DNA of 64,000 nt from Pseudoruegeria sp. SHC-113 (GTDB lineage Bacteria > Pseudomonadota > Alphaproteobacteria > Rhodobacterales > Rhodobacteraceae): positions 1 to 64,000 of the forward strand of contig NZ_JAHUBR010000004.1 in assembly GCF_025376885.1 (NCBI RefSeq), written 5' to 3'. The notes beneath the pieces were generated by a model that did no database searches, was not told the DNA's origin, and saw nothing but the letters and a program-made list of their open reading frames with translations. This document shows positions 16,461-25,148 of the stretch, piece by piece; position 1 is the stretch's first letter; every line of letters starts with the position of its first letter. The position numbers were made by a program, and so were the translations under genes.

Positions 16461-17964
16461 CGGCGGTGCCTTCCGCCCGCAGCCGCGCCCTGCGCGCCCG
16501 GTAGCTCGGCAGGACGACGAGCAACACGGCCACGGCCAGCAAGCCCAGCGTCATCGGGCGTTCAAGGATGAAGCCGATGCCATCGTAAAGCTGCATGGAA
16601 CGGGCAAAGTTGTCTTCCAGCATGCGGCCCAGAATGAAGCCGATCAGCAGCGGTGCGAGCGGGTAATCCGCAAAGCGCAGCACGGTGGCGGCGACACCGA
16701 AGCCCACGAGGATCAGCAATTCGGTGGCGTTGTTCTGCCCGATATAGGCCCCCATCAAGGTGAAGAAGAGGATGAAGGGGATCAGATAGTTGCGCGGCAC
16801 CGCCAGCACTTTGGCGATATAGGGGATCAGCGGCAGGTTCAGGATCAGAAGGATCAGGTTGCCGATATACATCGACACGATCACCGCCCAGAAAATCTGC
16901 GGCGAATCCACCATCAGCCGCGGCCCCGGCGTGACGTTCAGCGCGATCAGGGCGCCCAGCAGGATGGCCGTCGTGCCCGAGCCCGGAATGCCAAGCGTCA
17001 GCAGCGGCACGAAAGAGCCGGTGCAGGCCGCGTTGTTGGCGCTTTCCGGCGCGGCGAGGCCCTTCACGGAGCCCTTGCCGAATTGGTCCTGCTCTTCCTT
17101 CGGCGCGATATTGCGCTCCACGGCGTAGCCGAGGAAGGAGGCGATTGTGGCGCCAGCGCCCGGCAGAACGCCGATCAGGAAGCCTTGCACCGATTGCCTA
17201 CCGATGACGGGGGCAATGGCCCGGGCCTCCTCGCGGGTGATGCGCAGATCCTTGATCTCGCCACCGCCTTCGGTGTTGGAGCGTTTCGGATCCAGCACGA
17301 GGAAGATCGCCTCTGGTAGGGCAAACATCGCCATGGCCAGCGTGATGAAGCCGAAGCCCGATTGCAGATCCATGATGCCCATGGTGAACCGCGGCAGGTT
17401 GAACAGCGCGCCTTCGCCCACGGTGGCCATGATCAAGCCAAGGAGCGTCATCAGGATCGCCTTGGCGACCTGCCCTGTCCCGGCAAAGGCGGCAATAGCC
17501 GAAAGCCCCACCACCATCAGCGCGAAGTATTCGGCCGAGTGGAACAGCAACGCCACTGTGGCAAGCGCCGGGGCGAAGATCATCAGTAGGATCGCCCCGA
17601 TGGTGCCGCCACAGAAGGAGGCGATGGCCGCCACTGTCAGCGCCTTGCCCGCCTTGCCCTGCCGGGCGAGCGGATAGCCGTCGAAACTCGTGGCCACGGT
17701 CGAGGCCACGCCGGGCGCATTGATCAGGATCGAGGAGGTCGAGCCGCCGAAGATCGCGCCGTAATAAACGCCGGCAAGCAGGATCAGTGCGGCAGAAGGA
17801 TCGCCGATCGAAATGGCGACCGGGATCATGATCGCGATGATGGACATCGGCCCCAGCCCCGGCAGCATGCCGATGAAGGTGCCGATCAGGCAGCCGCCGA
17901 TGACCATGAGGATATTTGTGAGCGAAAAAGCCGTGGTGAGGCCGATCATCAGTCCTTCAAGCAT
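16450..17964 (-). CDS. tctA: Tripartite tricarboxylate transporter large permease TctA
   Basis: This 504-residue polytopic protein has the TctA signatures GMLPGLGPMS near residue 35 and the glycine-rich YYGAIFGGSTSSILINAPG, followed later by GIPGSGTTAILLGAL. About eleven to twelve membrane segments are expected. I chose the ATG at 17964 (MLEGLMIGL) because GGGAGG stands 5 nt upstream; an upstream reading would overlap tctB and lacks homology. It is the ion-coupled transport subunit working with TctB and the binding protein TctC encoded upstream. Confidence 0.93.
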   Translation of the reverse strand: MLEGLMIGLTTAFSLTNILMVIGGCLIGTFIGMLPGLGPMSIIAIMIPVAISIGDPSAALILLAGVYYGAIFGGSTSSILINAPGVASTVATSFDGYPLARQGKAGKALTVAAIASFCGGTIGAILLMIFAPALATVALLFHSAEYFALMVVGLSAIAAFAGTGQVAKAILMTLLGLIMATVGEGALFNLPRFTMGIMDLQSGFGFITLAMAMFALPEAIFLVLDPKRSNTEGGGEIKDLRITREEARAIAPVIGRQSVQGFLIGVLPGAGATIASFLGYAVERNIAPKEEQDQFGKGSVKGLAAPESANNAACTGSFVPLLTLGIPGSGTTAILLGALIALNVTPGPRLMVDSPQIFWAVIVSMYIGNLILLILNLPLIPYIAKVLAVPRNYLIPFILFFTLMGAYIGQNNATELLILVGFGVAATVLRFADYPLAPLLIGFILGRMLEDNFARSMQLYDGIGFILERPMTLGLLAVAVLLVVLPSYRARRARLRAEGTADGD

Positions 17965-17965
17965 G

Positions 17966-18457
17966 TCAGCCTCCCGCCAGGAAGAAGGGCCAAGGGCGCA
18001 GGAAGATGCCAAGCACCTCCTGCACCAGATACCAGACGCTGCCGGCCGCGATCACGGCAATCGGGATCATCACGTGAAACTTGCGCTCCCCGAGGATCAT
18101 CGCGCCAAAGACAAGAAACCCGACCGTCGACAGCAGGAACCCCGCAGGGCGCAGCAGCAACGCATAGGCCACCATCAGCCCCAGAAGCGCAGCGGCCTGT
18201 CCGATCTTGTAGTCGCCAAGGCGGCGATAGTTGATCTCCGGCGCCTTCTCGGTGCCGTCGCCCTTCTCAAGGCCAAGCAGGATCACCAGACAGGCCGCGG
18301 TGGCGAGCACCGACAGCACCTTGGGAAAGGTGGAGGGCCAGACAGGGTTGCGTTGCATGAACGGCGGCAGGCCCGCGTCCATGGTGAAAAAGGCGGTGTA
18401 GCCGTAGATCAGGCAGATGCCGAGAAGGATCAGTGCGATCCAGCGGTCCAGTGCCAT
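17966..18457 (-). CDS. tctB: Tripartite tricarboxylate transporter small permease TctB
   Basis: This 163-residue protein with four predicted membrane segments is the small subunit of the TTT transporter. The start at 18457 (MALDRWIAL) follows GGAGGGGACA on the minus strand. Its stop is one base away from the tctA start, so translation is probably coupled. The long upstream reading through the repeat-containing gap is not coding. Confidence 0.88.
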   Translation of the reverse strand: MALDRWIALILLGICLIYGYTAFFTMDAGLPPFMQRNPVWPSTFPKVLSVLATAACLVILLGLEKGDGTEKAPEINYRRLGDYKIGQAAALLGLMVAYALLLRPAGFLLSTVGFLVFGAMILGERKFHVMIPIAVIAAGSVWYLVQEVLGIFLRPWPFFLAGG

Positions 18458-18528
18458 TGTCCCCTCCGAGAATGCGGGTGTAAAACGGGTTGGGGGCGCT
18501 GCCCCCGCCGCGCGTGCCGCGCGACTCC

Positions 18529-18701
18529 CCCGAGGTATTTGGAGCAAGAGGAAAGACTTGATTAACCAATCATGGCTAGTCTTGCGGAGCGGTACAGGCT
18601 GAGGAGCCGATGACCGCGCGAGGGGAAAGCCCGTTTCTGCGGGCCTTCTGCCGGGATCGGGGGCACACCGCCCCCTTTCCTCTTGCTTCAAATACCTCGG
18701 G
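18529..18701. repeat. Pair of inverted 27-nt repeats in the tctB-tctC gap
   Basis: Arm 18529-18555 (CCCGAGGTATTTGGAGCAAG plus AGGAAAG) and arm 18675-18701 are inverted copies with one mismatch in 27 (TTGGAGC against TTGAAGC). The 119 bp between them show no gene. Both arms sit beside GC-rich palindromes (such as GCGCTGCCCCCGCC). I know similar CCCGAGG-plus-AT elements as frequent intergenic repeats in Rhodobacterales genomes; here the pair lies inside the tctC-tctB transcript and could fold into a long hairpin that lowers tctBA expression relative to tctC. The whole 306-bp gap 18458-18763 holds nothing else I can support. Confidence 0.75.
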
Positions 18702-18763
18702 AGCGCGAGGGCAGAGCCCTCGCTTCGAGCGGGCCGTTTACGGCCCGCCACGCCTGTCAGGGA

Positions 18764-19750
18764 TTAGAGGAAGCCAAGCTTCTTCATCAGATCGCCGATG
18801 ACCTTTTCCTGATCTTCCAGGAAGGCTTTGAAGTCGTCGCCGTTGTTGTAGATGTTCACCCAGCCGTTGCGCGCGCGTACTTCTTCCCACTCGGGGGTGT
18901 CATACATCTTCGCGATGGCATCCTGGTACATCGCCAGCTTGTCTTCGGGCAGACCCGGGGCGCCAAAGAAGCCGCGCCAGTTGACGAAGGTGGTGTCGAT
19001 GCCCTGTTCCGCCATCGTCGGTGCGTCGGCATAGGCATCCACGCGCTCCGGCGCCGTCACGCCGATGATCTTCACTTCGCCTGCGTTGGCGAGGTCCACG
19101 GCTTCGGAGAAGCCGGTGGACAGTGCGGCGATCTCACCCGAGAGCAGCGCGGCCATGGCTTTGCCGCCCGCGTCGTAGGGGATGTATTTCACACCCAGCG
19201 CGTCCTTGCCGGCGGCTTCGAACACCATCGCGGCCACGAGGTGGTCCATGCCGCCCGGCACCGAACCGCCGCCGATGGCGGTACCATTCGGATCGGCGTC
19301 AAACGCGGCCAGCAGATCTTCCATCGAGTTCACCGGGCTGTCCTTGCCCACCACGATCGCAGCGTAATCGCCGATCGTGCCGGCAACGAGCGTCAGGTCG
19401 CGGAAGCTATGCGGGAACACGCCGGTGAGCGAGCGGATCACGATCGGCGTGGAGTTGACCATCAGCGTGCCGTGCTGGCTGTCGGCGTTCTCGATTAGGT
19501 AGCCGATCGCCTTGCCGCCGCCGCCGCCTGACATGTTCTCGTAGGATGCCGTGCCCACGAGGCCCGCGTTCGTCAGCGCCTCACCGGTGCCACGCGCGGT
19601 GCCGTCCCAGCCGCCGCCGGCACCGCCGGGGATCAGAAAGTGGATGCTGTCCACAACCTGGTGACCATCCGCCAGCGCCGGGGTGCCAAAGGCCATCGTG
19701 GCGGCCGCCGCGGCGGCCATCGCCCGGCGGGTCATGTTGAATCTCGTCAT
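18764..19750 (-). CDS. tctC: Tripartite tricarboxylate transporter binding protein TctC
   Basis: This 328-residue protein has an N-terminal signal peptide (RRAMAAAAAATMAFGTPALA, cleavage near residue 28) and a Bug/TctC-type periplasmic binding fold, with IHFLIPGGAGGGWDGTAR and GSVPGGMDHLVAAM. I chose the ATG at 19750 because GGGAGG lies 5 nt upstream. The ligand of the founding TctC is citrate and other tricarboxylates; the adjacent CoA-transferase and citryl-CoA lyase genes support a tricarboxylate here. It is divergent from tctDE. Confidence 0.9.
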   Translation of the reverse strand: MTRFNMTRRAMAAAAAATMAFGTPALADGHQVVDSIHFLIPGGAGGGWDGTARGTGEALTNAGLVGTASYENMSGGGGGKAIGYLIENADSQHGTLMVNSTPIVIRSLTGVFPHSFRDLTLVAGTIGDYAAIVVGKDSPVNSMEDLLAAFDADPNGTAIGGGSVPGGMDHLVAAMVFEAAGKDALGVKYIPYDAGGKAMAALLSGEIAALSTGFSEAVDLANAGEVKIIGVTAPERVDAYADAPTMAEQGIDTTFVNWRGFFGAPGLPEDKLAMYQDAIAKMYDTPEWEEVRARNGWVNIYNNGDDFKAFLEDQEKVIGDLMKKLGFL

Positions 19751-19855
19751 GTTGTCCTCCCATTTGACAAGTCGCGGACGCACCGCGCATGACTAGAAGG
19801 GAACACGCGAAGCTGACACGGACCTGTCACGCGCGAAAAAACTTTCGGGGGGCGG

Positions 19856-20521
19856 ATGCGGTTTCTGCTGGTGGAGGACAATCGGGATCTGGCCGCGGCG
19901 GTGCTGGACCGCCTCAGGCTCGATGGCCATGTGGTCGATCTTGCCGGGGATGTTGCCGCCGCCGAGGCCTTCTTTGCCACCACCGACTACGATCTCATCC
20001 TGCTCGACATCATGCTGCCCGACGGGGACGGGCGGACGTTTCTTGCCCAGCACCGCGCCCGACAGGACGACACGCCGGTGATCGTGCTCACCGCCCGCTC
20101 CGAGGTGAGCGACCGCGTGGGCGTGCTGGATCTGGGGGCGGATGATTACATTACCAAACCTTTCGACTTCGCCGAGCTTGAAGCCCGCTGCCGGGCTGTG
20201 ATCCGGCGGCGCGGCGGTGGGGCTCATAACGTCCGCCAGCTGGGCGATGTGACCTTTGATGCGCTCGCTGGCAGCCTTCAGGTGGGGGGGCGCAGCATCG
20301 CGCTGCGCAACCGCGAATTGCGCCTGCTGGAGATCCTCGCGGGCGCGCCGGGGGTGCTCTTTTCCAAGGCCAAGCTGGTGGACCGGTTGTTCTCCTACGA
20401 TGAGGAAGTCTCGGAGAACGCAATCGAGGTCTATGTGGGCCGTCTGCGCAAGCATCTGGCGGGCTCGCAGGTCTCCATCGCCACCGTGCGCGGGCTGGGC
20501 TACCGTCTGGAAGTGGCATGA
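19856..20521 (+). CDS. tctD: Response regulator TctD (OmpR family)
   Basis: This 221-residue regulator has a receiver domain with the phospho-acceptor Asp51 in LILLDIMLPDGDG and the conserved Lys in ITKPFDF, followed by an OmpR-type winged-helix DNA-binding domain (from about residue 125). GGGGGGCGG precedes the ATG. It is divergent from tctC across a 105-bp gap and overlaps the kinase gene by 4 nt, the classic arrangement for a regulator activating the tct transporter genes. Confidence 0.92.
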   Translation: MRFLLVEDNRDLAAAVLDRLRLDGHVVDLAGDVAAAEAFFATTDYDLILLDIMLPDGDGRTFLAQHRARQDDTPVIVLTARSEVSDRVGVLDLGADDYITKPFDFAELEARCRAVIRRRGGGAHNVRQLGDVTFDALAGSLQVGGRSIALRNRELRLLEILAGAPGVLFSKAKLVDRLFSYDEEVSENAIEVYVGRLRKHLAGSQVSIATVRGLGYRLEVA

Positions 20522-21897
20522 AGCCGCAAGCGCTGGTCAGCGGTTCGATCCGCCGCAGGCTTACCCTGCAACTGGTGGGCAGCGCGGCGGTATTGGCGGT
20601 TCTGCTGTTCCTGCTGGTGCTGGGCTTCGCCCGTCGCGTGGCGGAAGAATCGCAGGACAACATCCTCACCGCCTCCCTCACGTCGATCCTAGAATCCGTC
20701 GCCGTTCAGGACGGGGCGCTGACGGCAGATATCCCCTATGCAGCCTTGTCTATGTTGGGAAATGTGAGCAATGACCGGGTGTTTTACGCGATCCGGGCCG
20801 CTGGAGCGGATCTGACGGGCTATGCCGATCTGCCGCGCACAGAGCAGGAGCCCCGCGCCGGGGAAACGTTGTTCCTGACCGCCGACTACAAGGGGGAAAG
20901 CCTGCGGCTCGCAAGCGCGGCGCGGATCGTTTCGGTGCAGGGGGCACCCACGCGGGTCACGGCCTCCGTGGCGCAAACGCGCAACGGGCAGGCAGCGACG
21001 CTGGAGCGGATCTCTACCATCGCCGCGGTGCTGGGTGTGGGCTTCTTCCTTGTCTCGGCGGCACTGGCCATTCTGGCCGCGCAGGCCGCCGTGAAGCCGC
21101 TCAACGATCTTGCCGGATCGGTGTCGCGGCGGGGGCCGAAGGATCTGCGCCCGGTGGTGGCGCCGGTGCCCTCCGAAATGGCCCCGCTGGTGGTTTCGCT
21201 CAATGGTTTCATCGCCCGGCTGAAAGTCTCTCTCGCCCGGTCTGAGGATTTCATCGCGGAGGCCGCGCACCGCGTGCGTACCCCGCTTGCCACCGTGCGG
21301 ATGCAGGCCGAGATCGCCCTGCGCCGGGTGGAGCGCCCCGAAAATCGCAAGGCCCTGAAGGAGATGATCCGCGCGGTGGATGAAAGCTCCCGCGCAGCGG
21401 GGCAGCTGCTGGATCACGCCATGGTCACCTTCCGCACCGACAGCCTTGAGCGGGAGGCGCTCATCTTGGCGGAACTTGCCGAGGATCTGGTGGGCCGGCT
21501 TGGCCCCGTCGCCGACCTCAAGGAGATCTCCCTGCAGCTTGAGGCCCGCGATCCGGGCGCGATGGAGGGCGATGCCATTCTACTGCAGAATGCCATCCGC
21601 AATCTGCTGGACAATGCGATCAAATATTCGCCCGCCGACAGCGTTGTGACGGTCCTAATCGACGCGCCGCCGGGTGCCCTGCGCCTGCAAGTGCAGGATG
21701 AGGGGCCGGGCTTTCCGGAGGGGGCCGAACAGCTCACGGCGCGGTTTGCGCGGGGGAGCAACGTGTCGGGCACCGTGGGCTCGGGTCTTGGGCTGACCAT
21801 CGCCAAGGAGGTGGCCGAGGCCCATGGCGGCAGCCTGATGATGGAGAACAGGGAAGGAGGCGGCGCATGTGTTTCGCTCGTGTTTCCAGTAGGTTAA
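20518..21897 (+). CDS. tctE: Sensor histidine kinase TctE
   Basis: This 459-residue membrane kinase has two membrane segments (about 15-37 and 167-189) flanking a periplasmic sensor region of some 130 residues, then the phospho-acceptor His251 in EAAHRVRTPLATV and an HATPase domain with NLLDNAIKYSP and GSGLGLTIAKEV. It is translationally coupled to tctD (ATGA). It probably phosphorylates TctD when the transported acid is present. The next gene, a periplasmic binding protein, overlaps its end by 31 bp, which suggests that this protein may present the ligand to the sensor. Confidence 0.92.
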   Translation: MKPQALVSGSIRRRLTLQLVGSAAVLAVLLFLLVLGFARRVAEESQDNILTASLTSILESVAVQDGALTADIPYAALSMLGNVSNDRVFYAIRAAGADLTGYADLPRTEQEPRAGETLFLTADYKGESLRLASAARIVSVQGAPTRVTASVAQTRNGQAATLERISTIAAVLGVGFFLVSAALAILAAQAAVKPLNDLAGSVSRRGPKDLRPVVAPVPSEMAPLVVSLNGFIARLKVSLARSEDFIAEAAHRVRTPLATVRMQAEIALRRVERPENRKALKEMIRAVDESSRAAGQLLDHAMVTFRTDSLEREALILAELAEDLVGRLGPVADLKEISLQLEARDPGAMEGDAILLQNAIRNLLDNAIKYSPADSVVTVLIDAPPGALRLQVQDEGPGFPEGAEQLTARFARGSNVSGTVGSGLGLTIAKEVAEAHGGSLMMENREGGGACVSLVFPVG

Positions 21898-22919
21898 GGG
21901 CCTGCGTCGCTGGCGTTCTGGCACTTTGGCCGGGGCTTTTGGGGGCCTTCGAGATCGAAGAGCAGCGCCGCTTTCCCGCGCCGGGGGCGCAAGTTGCGGA
22001 GCTATCGGTGATCTCCACCGCCGATACCGATCTGTTCGCGCCGCTGATCCTGTCGTTTCAGACGCAGAATCCGGGGGTTGCGGTGGACTATGCGGCGGCC
22101 AGCAGCGGCGAGATCAACAAGGCGATCACCGGCGGCGCGGCCTTCGACATCGCGATTTCCTCGGCGATGGATCTGCAGACGAAGCTCGCAAACGACGGGT
22201 TTGCCCGTGCCCATCGCTCGGCCGCCACCGAGCGCGTGCCGGAGGGGGCCAACTGGCGCGACACGCTGTTTGCCTTCACGCAGGAGCCCGCCACCATCGT
22301 GGTGAACCCGGCCCATTTCGAGGGGCTGGAGATCCCGCGCACGCGGCAGGCGTTGATCACGCTGCTGCGCGAGAATCAGGAGCGCTTCCGGGGCCGGATC
22401 GGCACCTATGACGTGCGCCAGTCGGGCCTTGGCTACCTCTTTGCGACGCAGGATTCGCGGGCCTCCGAGGGCTTCTGGCGGCTGGCGGAGGTCATGGGTG
22501 GGCTGAAGGCGCGGCTCTATTGCTGCTCGTCGGACATGATCGAGGATGTCGCCAGCGGGCGCATCGCCATCGCCTATAACGTGCTGGGCAGCTACGCGGC
22601 GGCGCGGGCCGATCTGGCGGACCGGATCGAGATCATCGAGCCGGAGGATTTCACCACGGTGATGCTACGCTCGGTGCTGATCCCCAGCACCGCCGAGGCC
22701 CCGGAAGAGGCCGGGGCTTTCGTGGATCACCTGCTGCGCGCGGCCTGGGGTGGTGGCGGGCAGGGCGCGGCGGCGGGTTATCCTTTCCCCGCGATTGACC
22801 TTTCAGAGCAGACGGCGCGCCGCCCGATCCGCATGGGGCCGGGGCTGCTCGTCTATCTGGACAGTCTCAAGCGGGCGCGGTTTCTGGCGGAGTGGGAAGA
22901 CGCGGTGTTGCAGGACTAG
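21867..22919 (+). CDS. Periplasmic solute-binding protein linked to TctDE
   Basis: This 350-residue protein has a signal peptide (RACVAGVLALWPGLLGAFE) and an ABC/iron-type (family 1, AfuA-like) binding fold, with ELSVISTADTDLFAPLI, QTQNPGVAVDY and a distinctive CCSSDMIEDVASGRIAIAYN stretch. GGAGG lies just upstream of the ATG inside the kinase gene, and the 31-bp overlap implies coupled expression. No ABC permease or ATPase follows, so it is likely a sensory accessory for TctE rather than part of a transporter. The ligand is unknown. Confidence 0.8.
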   Translation: MCFARVSSRLRACVAGVLALWPGLLGAFEIEEQRRFPAPGAQVAELSVISTADTDLFAPLILSFQTQNPGVAVDYAAASSGEINKAITGGAAFDIAISSAMDLQTKLANDGFARAHRSAATERVPEGANWRDTLFAFTQEPATIVVNPAHFEGLEIPRTRQALITLLRENQERFRGRIGTYDVRQSGLGYLFATQDSRASEGFWRLAEVMGGLKARLYCCSSDMIEDVASGRIAIAYNVLGSYAAARADLADRIEIIEPEDFTTVMLRSVLIPSTAEAPEEAGAFVDHLLRAAWGGGGQGAAAGYPFPAIDLSEQTARRPIRMGPGLLVYLDSLKRARFLAEWEDAVLQD

Positions 22920-22950
22920 GCAGGCTAAAGGACAGGCCAAAAGGGGGGGC

Positions 22951-24063
22951 ATGGAACAGGCAGAGATCGCAATCATCGGGCGCGGGTTGATCGGCGCTGC
23001 CGCCGCGCGGCATCTGGCGCGGGCGGGGCACTCCGTGGTGCTGATCGGCCCTGAGGAACCCGCGCAGAGGGCCGATCACGCGGGCCCTTTCGGCAGCCAC
23101 TATGACGAGGGCCGCATCACCCGCGCGCTTGATCCCGATCCTTTCTGGAGCGCCGCCTCCCGCGCCTCCATCGCGCGCTATGGCGAGATCGAGGCCCAAG
23201 GCGGCATCTCCTTTTTCACCGAGGCCGGTGCGCTCGTCGCCGGGCCGGAAGGCAGTGATTTCCTTACGCGCGTGAGGGCCGTGGCCAAGGCCGACGGCCT
23301 GCCGCATGAGGCGTATGGGCCGGACGCGCTGGCGGCGCGCTTCCCGGCATTTCGCTTCTTGCCCGGCACCGCCGGTTGCCATGAGCCGGTGCACGCCGGC
23401 CATATCAGCCCACGCCGCCTCGTGGCCGCGCAGACGGAAAGCGCCCGCCGGGCCGGGGCGCTGTTGCTGCCCCATGAGGCTCTGGCGATCCACGAGGAGG
23501 CGCAAGGTGTGCGGGTGGAGACTTCTGGCGGCCCTGCTACCTGCAAGCGGCTTCTGGTGGCGGCCGGGGGCTACAGTTCCGCATTGCTGCCAGAGATCGC
23601 CCCCGTGAAGGTCTATGCCCGCACCGTGGCGCTGTTCGAGGTCTCCGAGGCGCAGGCCGCCGCACTCGCCGGGATGCCCTCGGTGGTGCTGCTGGAGCCA
23701 TCGGGGCGCGATCCCTACCTGCTGCCGCCGATCCGCTACCCGGACGGCAAGCTCTACCTCAAGCTCGGCGGTGATCCGGTCGACAAGCCCCTGCGCAGCC
23801 AGCAGGAGATCGGCGCGTGGTTCCGTTCGGGCGGCGATCCCGAAGTCGGGGCTTATCTGCGCGGCTGGATCGAGCGCTTCATGCCGGGGCTGGAGATCGC
23901 CTCCCAACGGCTGGACGCCTGCATGACGAGCTTCTCCGCCGACGGCCAACCCATCCTGCGCCGCCTCAGCGACCGCGTCGCAGTGGCCACTGCGGGCTGC
24001 GGCAAGGGGGCGAAATGCTCCGACGAGTTGGGCCGCCTTGGGGCTGCGCTGGTGGTGGGTTAA
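22951..24063 (+). CDS. FAD-dependent amine oxidase of the monomeric sarcosine oxidase (SoxA/SolA) group
   Basis: This 370-residue flavoprotein has a dinucleotide fold at the N-terminus (GRGLIGAAAARH, residues 10-21) and the C-terminal ACMTSFSADGQP, in which Cys324 aligns with the cysteine that binds FAD covalently in monomeric sarcosine oxidase and N-methyltryptophan oxidase. The ATG follows a GGGGGGG tract. The family oxidises secondary or N-methyl amino acids with O2, releasing H2O2. It sits 31 nt after the binding-protein gene in the tctDE operon, with no obvious functional link. The stop overlaps the convergent pfkB stop by 3-4 nt. Confidence 0.8.
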   Translation: MEQAEIAIIGRGLIGAAAARHLARAGHSVVLIGPEEPAQRADHAGPFGSHYDEGRITRALDPDPFWSAASRASIARYGEIEAQGGISFFTEAGALVAGPEGSDFLTRVRAVAKADGLPHEAYGPDALAARFPAFRFLPGTAGCHEPVHAGHISPRRLVAAQTESARRAGALLLPHEALAIHEEAQGVRVETSGGPATCKRLLVAAGGYSSALLPEIAPVKVYARTVALFEVSEAQAAALAGMPSVVLLEPSGRDPYLLPPIRYPDGKLYLKLGGDPVDKPLRSQQEIGAWFRSGGDPEVGAYLRGWIERFMPGLEIASQRLDACMTSFSADGQPILRRLSDRVAVATAGCGKGAKCSDELGRLGAALVVG

Positions 24064-25010
24064 AGCGCGCGCAAGGTGCATTGCGGCAGGCAGGCGGCCA
24101 CATCCTCGGCGCGGCAGAGATCCGTGGCCGGGGTCATGACGGCTGCCGAGGCCGCCGCATTGCCATGGCGCACCGCCTCTATGGCGCTCAGGCCCCGGCT
24201 CAGGGCAAGGGTGAAGCCGCCCACGAAACTGTCGCCCGCGCCGACCTTGCTTGCCACCGGCACCTGCGCGTTGCCGCAGGCCATGGCTGTGCCGTCGGCT
24301 TGCGCGATCACCGCCCCTTCCGCGCCGCGGGCGAGGATCACCGTTTCCGCCGCGCCGCGCGCGCAAAGCTCTTGCGCGAAGGCGCCGGCCGCCTTGGCGG
24401 TGGGCAGCACGCGGCCCGCCAGCGCCTCGGCCTCTTCCTGATCCATCCGCAACACGGCCACGGGCGTTGGGCCCCCTTCGGCGATGGCCTGCAGCGGCGC
24501 GCCGGAGGTGTCAAGGATCAGCCGCGCCTTCCGCTCACCGAGCGCGGCATTGAGCGTGCGGGGGAAATCGTCTGGCAGGCCCGGCGGCTGGCTGCCCGAG
24601 AGCACCACCAGCCCACCTTCGGGCGCAAGCGCCAGCGCATCCTGCAGGAAGCGCGCGATCTCGGAAGGGCTCCATGTGGGGCCGGGCATCACGAAGCGGA
24701 ACTGTTTGCCGGTGCTCTCATCCGTCACAGAAAGGCTCTGGCGGGTGTCGCCGGGGGCGGGCAGGGCGACGGCGTCGATCCCCTCCTTGCGCAGCAGATC
24801 CATCAGGGCCGCGCCCGTCGCGCCGCCCGCTGCCACCAGCGCGCGGCTTTGGCCGCCGATGTTGCGGATCGCGCGGGAGACGTTGATGCCGCCGCCGCCC
24901 GGATCCACCTGCGGTGCGGCGCAGCGCAGCTTGGGGCCGGGCACCACCTGCGGCGCATGGGTGGCGATGTCCAGCGCCGGGTTCAGCGTGAGGGTCAGGA
25001 TATCGGGCAT
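24060..25010 (-). CDS. pfkB: PfkB-family 6-phosphofructokinase (PfkB type)
   Basis: This 316-residue ribokinase-fold protein closely follows E. coli PfkB (6-phosphofructokinase II): LTLNPALDIATHAPQ, KLRCAAPQVDPGGGGINVSR (glycine motif 38-41) and near residue 258 the GAGDS motif with the catalytic Asp. I placed the start at 25010 (MPDILTLTLN); an earlier ATG adds 14 unlike residues. It would phosphorylate fructose 6-phosphate; 1-phosphofructokinase or tagatose-6-phosphate kinase are the alternatives. It stands alone, convergent with the flavoprotein gene. Confidence 0.82.
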   Translation of the reverse strand: MPDILTLTLNPALDIATHAPQVVPGPKLRCAAPQVDPGGGGINVSRAIRNIGGQSRALVAAGGATGAALMDLLRKEGIDAVALPAPGDTRQSLSVTDESTGKQFRFVMPGPTWSPSEIARFLQDALALAPEGGLVVLSGSQPPGLPDDFPRTLNAALGERKARLILDTSGAPLQAIAEGGPTPVAVLRMDQEEAEALAGRVLPTAKAAGAFAQELCARGAAETVILARGAEGAVIAQADGTAMACGNAQVPVASKVGAGDSFVGGFTLALSRGLSAIEAVRHGNAAASAAVMTPATDLCRAEDVAACLPQCTLRAL

Positions 25011-25098
25011 GGGGGCGGCTCGCGTTGGGGTCTGCTGGTGGCAGAGTTGCAAAGGCCGCAGTTCGGTTCAATGCGGCACTTGCGTGGGGCGAACGGAA

Positions 25099-25126
25099 GA
25101 CGGGCGGCGCTTCCGCACCGCCCGTC
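25099..25126. terminator. Hairpin between BCCT and pfkB genes
   Basis: Arms GACGGGCGG (25099-25107) and CCGCCCGTC (25118-25126) form a 9-bp stem. It lies 22 bp after the end of the BCCT gene on the minus strand, so it is likely its terminator; the T run is short on both strands (TTT on plus, TT on minus), which makes it a modest terminator. Confidence 0.55.
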
Positions 25127-25148
25127 TTTGCTTAAGCATGGGGCTGTT

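Noticed and set aside
24060-24063. Four-base convergent overlap of the amine oxidase and pfkB genes as a possible error
   Set aside because: Both stop codons are clean and both proteins end at natural lengths, so this is just tight convergent packing, like the 13-bp overlap at 14494-14506.
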